DNA of 64,000 nt from Cryptomeria japonica (lineage: Eukaryota > Streptophyta > Pinopsida > Cupressales > Cupressaceae), in the NCBI RefSeq assembly GCF_030272615.1, contig NC_081410.1, positions 121,208,640 through 121,272,639 of the forward strand, read 5' to 3'. Positions 57,456 through 64,000 of this stretch are shown one piece after another; position 1 is the first letter of the stretch; every line of letters begins with the position of its first letter. The notes below the pieces were generated by a model. That model was not told the DNA's origin. It searched no databases and saw nothing but the letters and a program-made list of their open reading frames with translations. A program made the position numbers and the translations under genes.

Positions 57456-57929
57456 GATTTTTAGGATGATTAACCCAACCAACCCCACAAATAGAAGATT
57501 TATTTTTACTTAAACAATTATTTTTATTTATAAAAAATTACTCTATTTTATTTTATTTTATTTACTTAATAGTTATTTTAAATAAGAAAATACAAATATA
57601 AATCATTTTTACATGTAGAGAGACACGTTACTCTCACACATGGATGCAAAAACCTCCATCAATAAAAACTTAAGCATTTAATTTGACATTATTATGATTA
57701 TTAAATGCATGTTTCAAAGTAGTCATTGTTTGCTCAATTGCCTATTTAGCAATGTTGATCAATAAAATAAGATTTTCTTTCTTTAAAGCTTGTAGATTTA
57801 GATTTTCCATTCACTAGTATAAATGCACATTTATATGCAAACTTGATTCATCCGTTTTTGCATCTCACTATAATTGTTTGACATCTTAGCACAAAAGCAA
57901 AGAGGTGTTTCACATCTCAACATTAGATT
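57456..57929. other. AT-rich spacer; no gene seen
   Basis: Very AT-rich, with TTTTATTTTATTTTATTT-type runs near 57543-57563. No frame or repeat partner was recognised. Confidence 0.5.
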
Positions 57930-58860
57930 AGGGATATATGCCATTAGGGATGGATTGGCTATCATCTCATAGTGCTCGTGTAGACTGTCGTTTGAAGACA
58001 GTAGAGTGTTTAGATGACCATGGTAGGAAAGTAGGGATTGTTGGAGTTTAGAGATCGATATCCTTACATATGATTTCTGCTATGCAACTTAAGCAGTGTT
58101 TGCATTGAGGGTGTTAGCTTTTTGCAGTTTCTCTTGAGGATGTGGATGAGGAAAAGGGTCGAGAAATCGCTCTTTATGCTCACCCTATTCTTCGAGAGTA
58201 TGCTGATGTGTTTCCATTGGATATTCCCAGTATGCCTCTGAAGTGAGACATAGACTTTCGCATTGACTTGGTTCCTGGTGCAGAACTTATTTCGAGAGCT
58301 CCATATCGGATGACTACTCAGGAGTTGAGTGAGTTGAAGTTGCAGATGGAGGAATTGTTGGCCAATGGGTTCATACGTCCTAGTGTTTCTCTTTGGGGTG
58401 CGCCTGTTATCTTCGTTAAGAAGGAGGATGGTTCTCTTTGGTTATGCATTGGTTATCGACAATTGAATAAGGTAACCATCAGGAATCGATATCCGTTGCC
58501 TCTGATAGATGATCTTTTTGATCAGGTAAAGGGAGCCAATGTGTTCTCTAAGATTGATCTGAAATTTGGGTACCATCAGTTGCACATTCGTGATGCAGAT
58601 ATTCATAGAATGACGTTTCGTACTTGTTATGGTCACTATGAGTTCACAGTGGTGCCATTTGGGTTGACGAACATGCCTTCAGTTTTCATGAGCCTCACGA
58701 ATGGGGTTTTTCGTACCTACCGATCATTTTGTCCTTGTGTTCTTGGATGACATATTGATTTATTTTAGATATATGGAAGAGCATGGGGACCACTTGCGAC
58801 AGGTATTGCAGTGCTTGTGGGAGAATCAACTTTATGCCAGCTTGGCAAAGTGTGATTTCT
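57930..58860 (+). pseudogene. pol: TE-F protease end and reverse transcriptase
   Basis: After the protease tail and a broken linker (ILREYADVFPLDIPSMPLK), the frame 58268-58750 carries [73 protein letters not shown] and [18 protein letters not shown]. In the family the second-last N-terminal block reads C-I-D-Y-R; Gly replaces Asp here. A frameshift near 58715 puts the catalytic FLDDILIY in another frame. The enzyme would copy the element RNA. Confidence 0.88.
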
Positions 58861-58862
58861 TC

Positions 58863-59350
58863 TAGACAGAGGTGAACTATCTTGGTCATATAGTTTCAGG
58901 AGAAGGTGTATCTGTGGATCCTTCTAAGATCCAACCCATTGTAGATTGGCCAATGCCAACCAATGTTTCAGAGGTTCAAAGTTTCATGGGTTTGGCCGGA
59001 TATTACCGTCGCTTTGTTCAGATTTTTTCCCAGATAGGTCACCTGATCACTTCTCTTCAGAGGAAAGGGAAGAAGTTTGTTTCGTCAGAGCAGTGTGAGT
59101 CATCTTTTCGTACCTTGAAGGAACTCCTTGTTAGTGCTCCAATTTTGGCAGTTCCTGATCCATCCAAAGATTTTATGGTATGCACAGATGCCTCTCTAGA
59201 AGGTATAGGTATAGTGCTTATGCAGGATGGACGTGTGGTTGCCTATGAGTCTCACAAACTCAAGGACCACGAGTTGAACTATCCAGTTCATGACTTGGAT
59301 TTGGCAGTCGTAGTGCATGTGTTGTTAGATGGTGACATTTTTTGTTGAGG
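58863..59350 (+). pseudogene. pol: TE-F reverse transcriptase end and RNase H
   Basis: The frame 58872-59348 begins [20 protein letters not shown] and [20 protein letters not shown], the thumb region of gypsy reverse transcriptase. It then gives the RNase H start [20 protein letters not shown] with the catalytic Asp, and [20 protein letters not shown] with the Glu position shifted to Asp. A stop or frameshift follows near 59345. The remaining RNase H (TQSNLNARWMKFLCEYDFE-like words and QHEVAALS near 59400-59540) can be read in pieces. Confidence 0.85.
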
Positions 59351-59616
59351 CGTCGGTTTGAGCTGCATAGTGATCACTGTAGTTTGTAGTATATTTTCAC
59401 GCAGTCGAACTTGAATGCTCGATAGCAAAGATGGATGAAATTCCTTTGCGAGTATGATTTTGAGGTTCAATATATTCAGGGGAAAGAGAATGTAGTGGCA
59501 AATGCTTTGAGTCGTAGGCAGCATGAGGTTGCAGCTTTGTCCCTTGGAGTGGACTTGAGAGAGAGAGAATTCTAGGAGTTCTTCCTTTGGACACCTAGTA
59601 TCAGGATGTTAGAGTC

Positions 59617-60505
59617 ATGACGGAGTCCGGAATACCATTAGAGGGTAGATTTTCTAGATATACTCTTGAGGCCGATGGTCTTCTTCAACATCTTGGATGG
59701 ATCTATGTACCTCCGTTGGAGGGTCTTCGTGTTTTGATCATGATTGAGGCCCATCGTGCACCTTATTTGGCACACCCTAGTGTTAAGAAGATGCACATAG
59801 ATCTTAGACAGATATATCATTGGGCTAGTATGAAATGTGACATTGTTGATTTTGTGTCGAAGTGTTTAGAATGTCAGTGGGTGAAGGTAGAGCATCAACA
59901 CCCTACAGGGCTTTTACAACCTAATTTGGTACTGGATTGGAAATGGGATATCATTTCCATGGATTTCATAATGGGATTGCCTGTTTCATTGCATCGTCAT
60001 GATGCCATCATGGTCATTGTTGATAGATTGACCAAAGCTGCTCATTTTGTTCCTATTTGATCTTCTTATACAACAACAATGGTGGCACAAGTTTTCTTGG
60101 AAGATGTGGTGAGGTTGCATGGGATTCCAAGGCGGATCATTTCTGATAGAGATCCTATCTTTACTTCAGCATTGTGGACCTCACTTCAGCATTCTTTCGG
60201 GACCCAGTTGAACTTCAGTTCAGCTTATCACTCAGAGACTGACGGTCAGACTGAGTGTGTGAATCAGGTCTTGGAGGACATGCTTCGCATGTATGTTATG
60301 GACCAATAGTCGCACTGGGAGGAATATCTTTGCCTTGGAGTTTGCTTATAACAATGGATATCACAGCTCTATAGGCATGTCTCCTTTCCAGGCATTGTAT
60401 GGTCATCCTTGTCATACTCCTTTGAGTTGGATTCGGTTAGAGGATAGGGTGCGTTTATGACCGGATTTGCTTCGTGAGATGGAGCAATGGGTTGAGTAGA
60501 TTCAT
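59617..60505 (+). pseudogene. pol: TE-F integrase
   Basis: The frame 59617-60060, continued after one TGA stop by 60079-60309. The zinc region reads EAHRAPYLAHPSVKKMHIDL and KCLECQWVKVEHQ (His-His-Cys-Cys). The catalytic residues are intact: Asp in IISMDFIMGLP, Asp in RRIISDRDPIFTS and Glu in SETDGQTECVNQ. After 60309 the frame falls apart, with blocks such as AFHSSIGMSPFQALYG-like words before 60420, and is lost near 60505. This is the best-kept domain of the element. Confidence 0.88.
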
Positions 60506-60637
60506 GGGCATTTGTTTGATTGCTTTTACTTTTTATATAATTTATTCTGATTGGTGGAGAAACTTTTAACCTGGAAAGTTTAGGTTGAAATATATTTTTC
60601 CCATATATTCCTGGGAGTTCACGGGAAGAGGGAGGCA
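60506..60637 (+). other. TE-F end of pol and polypurine-like tract
   Basis: A short transition with no clear frame. GGGAAGAGGGAGG at 60623-60635 is the best candidate for the polypurine tract. A chromodomain would be expected before it; only faint similarity is seen, so most of it was probably deleted. Confidence 0.4.
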
Positions 60638-61424
60638 TAATTTTGAATGAGAAATTTGGAAAACCATTTTGGAAGATGAGCTGGAGTTGGATTTGGTTTG
60701 GAAGATTGGGATTCTTCCATAAATTTACTTCCTAGTTTGCTTGAAGGTTGGATAATCTCCTCTTGTTTTGCAATTTAATTTTTGAATGTTTTAGTTGCTC
60801 CCTGTGTGTTTGAAAATTGAAAAATCTCTTTGTAGATTCTTGTTGAATGTTGGATTGAAAGGAATAGTAGCTATTAATGATGATTTTGTTGAATTCATAG
60901 CAAATGGGTGCATGTTGAAAGGAAATGGTTCATCTTTTCTATTTGTTGTTTGTTATTGTTCTTGCAAAATCAAGTTCTTGGATTATCTCTTCTTCTTGGA
61001 ATAGAAAGAAACACATTTAGATTTCTGTGTGTTTTCTAGTTTCTATTTGCCCGAGATTTGGGGCTTATGTTGGCATAAATTGGTTATTTTCCTCTTGCAA
61101 GATGCAAGGAATTCTTCCTGTGTAATGGAAGTGATTTTTTAGTTTTTTAATCAAAATCCTTCTATCTTTTAAATTCTTCTTATGTTGCCCAAAATCTTTA
61201 TATAATTGGGGCTCTTGTGTGTTATCAATTTACCATTTACCTTATTGAAGATTAGCCTCTCATGTTTTGGATTTTGGCACTATGTATGTGCTCTCTTGAA
61301 AACGATGAACAAGGGATGAATTGATTTTATATTAAATTATTTTACTATGCAAGGAAAGAATAATTTTTATTAAATTAATTAACCCTTTCCCACATGGCGG
61401 GCTAATCCCACCACGTGGGACAGT

Positions 61425-61580
61425 AGTGGCTTGCTACCGCGGTAGGAGCACTATCGGTCGGTAGTGACTGCTATGTGGGTAGCAGCACTACCGATTAGTA
61501 GGACTGCTACCGGTCGGTAGTGGCTGCTACCGACAGTAGTGCCTGCTACCGATGGGTAGCACTACCCGTGGGTAGGGCTT
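61425..61580. repeat. GC-rich palindromic word cluster
   Basis: About 150 bases filled with GCTACCG, CGGTAG, GGTAGCA and CACTACC words, including CTACCGCGGTAG and CTACCGGTCGGTAG. It stands out from the AT-rich surroundings and could fold into many alternative hairpins. Confidence 0.75.
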
Positions 61581-62652
61581 TGCCCACTGCGTGCCATTGA
61601 CCCATCACGGTGCATTTTAATGTGTCATTGATTTTGTTTATTAAATGCTATAAATTTTTTAAAGGTTGGTTTAAATGCTATGTTAAATGGTAATTTATAA
61701 GTTAATTTTATATGTTTGTTTTAATATTTATTTATCAGAATTATTTATTGAAAATCAAGGCTTTGGAATTATTAATTCAAATTGATAAATTTGGATGTGT
61801 GTTTGGAAATAGATCATATGTTTATTATAATTCATATTTTTTTATTTGGTTGAATATTTAATATGGATTTTATTCTTGTTGGAGTGTTGAATTTGGAAAT
61901 TATATAGAAATGAATGACGTTTCTGAATGATGCATTAAATGTAGGGTGTTTTTATTTAATTTTCAATCAATGGATTTGCAAGTGTTTATGATGTTGTTTT
62001 CTCAAAGATTGTCTGAGTGCGGACTTAGTGAAATTTAGCTTTCCTTGCAAAGAGTATTATTGGTGGTTATTTCTCGTCTATGATTCAGTCGTCCTGTTGT
62101 GGCGTATTTTGTAACTATTGATAAAGTGATGTATGATGACCTCGTTGTCTTAACCATGCAGTGTTTTTCCTTATGGTTAACCAAGAGTTAGTATGTCTTT
62201 GTTTTGACCACTTGTTTTTGGATAGTGGTGTTATGGTTGTCTGTTTCGCCATAGGATCCTCATGGAGTGACCATGTCTGTTTAGTGTCCTTTGAGAGAGT
62301 GGCTTTCGAGTAGGGGTCGCTCCCGAAGTGGATGGCAAGATAACCCCTCGAAAGTCAGTTAATAAGTGATAACCTAATAATTGATTAGGAGGTGGGTAGT
62401 TTATAACATTATATAAGATATTTAACCCCACGCATGGTTGAGTGCTCGTATAGGCTCAAGATGTAGTGGGAAGGCCTAGAATGGCAAACCAACCACCTTG
62501 TAGATTCACGAAGGGTTGGTAGGGTCCGCATGAGACTTGGATAGAGATGGAGGTTCGAGAAAGGTTACCAGGATAACCCAGGATGGGGGTCGAGACCTAT
62601 GGAGGCCTACCATTGTAACCATCATAAGCTATGCGATGACACTCTCTCTTTA

Positions 62653-62769
62653 GGGTCACTTGTGTATTGTGGTGTTGAGTCACTTATGTATTATGATGTC
62701 GAGTCACTTGAGTATTATGATGTCGAGTCACTTGAGTATTATGATGTTGAGTCACCTGGAATATTGTGG
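62653..62769 (+). repeat. 24-bp tandem repeat
   Basis: Nearly five copies of a 24-base unit of the form GAGTCACTTGAGTATTATGA-TGTC, starting at 62653, 62677, 62701, 62725 and 62749. The outer copies are more diverged. It lies within the LTR-like block, downstream of the candidate TATA box. Confidence 0.9.
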
Positions 62770-63476
62770 AGTCGTATTGTGTAGTCATGGTGTCATCTTG
62801 TTCAGTCGTCCATGTCTTTCTTATGCTTGCTTGAGGGTCCTCTTCTATCTCCTAACACGGTGGGGTGTTTCCATTTTGGGATCACATGGTCAGGTGGTAG
62901 TGCCACTTCCCATCGGATGTTCTTGTTTGTACCTTCATGCGAGGATTGGCTTCACAGGTGTGGTTCGTGACTCATGCTCTATCTTATGTTGGAGATTATT
63001 GTTCTTTGGAGACCTATGTGGTCATTTGTATCATGAATTTATGTAACCTTGTAATTGATATTGATGTAAGTTGTTCATGTATTATTGGAAGACATGTATT
63101 GGAAGATCAATGTAATCCTTCCTAGTTTTGGATGTTATTTCTCAGCTATCTTTATGATTTGTCTAAATGCTTTATTGAAGATAAAATTATATTGTATCCT
63201 TTCAATCTTTCAATAATGTAACCTATTATTGCATATGGCTTATTATGTTCATTGTGTAATGATGGTTAAATGGATTAATCGCAATTGTAGAATTCAACTT
63301 GTAGTTTTATTCTTCGTTGGTAACCCTTTAGGAATTTAGGTGTAATTCTTCCGCTTGCATTATTATTGTGCGTTGTAGTAATTAATGCACTTAATATGAT
63401 TTATAATTTTAAAAAAATAAAATTATTTCACCCTTAGTTGTGGTTATTCCTTTGGGGTTCCTGGTGAGGCATTACA

Positions 63477-63632
63477 GAAGCTTTAGAATTCCTGGATGAT
63501 CTCTATGGAAAAGGGTTTGTGTTTAACACCATTCCTTACAATGCCCTTAATGATGAATTTTGTAAGATGAAAAAAGTAGAGAGCTTGAAACATCAAATGA
63601 CAAAAGATAAGTTAATAAATGAATATATCAAG
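63477..63632 (+). pseudogene. PPR-protein fragment
   Basis: About 52 codons, open at the left edge of the TE-F LTR: EALEFLDDLYGKGFVFNTIP, then YNALNDEFCKMKKVESLKHQ, then MTKDKLINEYIK. The pattern (A-L-x-x-x-x-x-M/L-x-x-K-G-F-x-x-N-T-x-x-Y-N-A-L-x-x-x-F-C-K-x-x-K-V-E) is that of pentatricopeptide repeats, in which helix pairs bind organellar RNA. It is cut on the left by the LTR end and on the right by a poly(T) run, so it is a fragment of a host gene or pseudogene. Confidence 0.7.
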
Positions 63633-64000
63633 TTTTTTTTTTTATTGATAATTGATAATTTCATTATTAATATAGAAATATAAAAATTATAGTTCGAGAG
63701 CACTAGGACAAAAACACCAAAACCCCTACAACATCTATCAACCCCAAATATCACCATATTGTATGCACTACTAGTACCAACCCATAAACACGATTTACCA
63801 ATTCATTTCTATGTTTTACTACTAAACCATGTACACCTGTAGCAATCGACTTCATCTATAGAATTTATAAAATATTATATGACATATGCACTACCGACTC
63901 AAAATTTGCAAAAAATCCTATAAAATTTACTATTCTTCACTCTTTTTTATTTTATTTGAGGGGGTCATTCACTTAGTAGTCATATAGACTGAATTTTAGA
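63633..64000 (-). mobile_element. 3' end of a minus-strand LINE with poly(A) tail
   Basis: A T run at about 63633-63643 followed by ATTGATAATTGATAATTTC reads on the minus strand as ATTATCAATTATCAAT then poly(A). This is the usual 3' end of plant LINEs. The minus strand before it has GGGTTGATAGATGTTGTAGG and GTCCTAGTGCTCTCGAACTA, typical 3'-UTR-like sequence. The element runs off the window, so its coding part is not seen. Confidence 0.55.

Larger units (their letters stand above)
57930..63476 (+). mobile_element. TE-F, 5'-truncated gypsy chromovirus
   Basis: The plus strand starts within the protease (YMPLGMDWLSSHSARVDC near 57935-57990) and runs through reverse transcriptase, RNase H and integrase in gypsy order. 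The sequences are of the Tekay/Del kind common in plants. The frame is lost near 60505. A purine-rich GGGAAGAGGGAGG (60623-60635) then precedes a long LTR-like block. There is no 5' LTR, leader, Gag or early protease in the window. Stops and frameshifts break pol. Confidence 0.78.
60638..63476 (+). repeat. Probable TE-F 3' LTR (~2.8 kb)
   Basis: It follows the purine tract and ends GGCATTACA, where a PPR-like frame begins at once, so 63476 is probably a true insertion boundary. It is non-coding, with a candidate TATA box (TATATAAGATATTTAA, about 62411-62426) and two repeat blocks. The length suits Tekay-type LTRs. The start reads TA instead of TG, and no partner LTR exists in the window, so the left border is uncertain. 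Confidence 0.45.

Overview
This window looks like intergenic DNA of a large plant nuclear genome, AT-rich and made almost wholly of nested retrotransposons. Plant origin is supported by Ty1-copia and Ty3-gypsy elements of plant type (a Tat-like element with a second RNase H, and a Tekay-like chromovirus), by plant LINEs and by a PPR-type coding fragment. The low gene density and old, layered insertions would suit a gymnosperm, but that is inference. No intact host gene, RNA gene or CRISPR array was seen. LAYOUT: 1-640, an LTR-like piece with a TATA box. 640-7855, TE-A, a decayed minus-strand Ty1-copia element with a truncated 3' LTR and an unknown ~1.5 kb insert in its integrase. 7856-11240, mostly unassigned AT-rich DNA with one decayed coding fragment. 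11241-15058, a decayed plus-strand LINE with an inverted piece at its 5' end. 15064-16308, a probable solo LTR. 16505-31337, TE-B, a plus-strand gypsy-type element that encodes only Gag; its 3' LTR is split by TE-C (22283-29784, minus-strand Ty1-copia) and by a 449-bp insert. 31436-32285, an unrecognised reading frame full of stops. 32516-47894, TE-D, a 15.4-kb minus-strand Tat-like gypsy element with a perfect 5-bp target-site duplication (TSD). 48250-56041, TE-E, a 7.8-kb minus-strand gag-only element related to TE-B, also with a perfect TSD. 57180-57455, a LINE RNase H remnant. 57930-63476, TE-F, a 5'-truncated plus-strand chromovirus followed by an LTR-like block. 63477-63632, a PPR-like fragment, broken by the poly(A) end of a minus-strand LINE that runs off the window. 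HOW THE PARTS RELATE: TE-B and TE-E are two copies of one family that carries gag and a protease-like domain but no reverse transcriptase, RNase H or integrase. They share with the pol-bearing TE-D an LTR start (TGTAG), a primer-binding site that appears to match tRNA-Trp, and, in TE-B and TE-E, a polypurine tract ending GGGGCTAA. TE-D-like elements are therefore candidates for supplying the missing enzymes. By eye, LTR divergence gives this order of insertion, oldest first: TE-B, then TE-A and TE-C (about 9-10%), TE-D (about 3%), TE-E (about 2%). Many stops in TE-D are TGA or TAG where CGA or CAG would be expected, as left by deamination of methylated cytosines in silenced elements.
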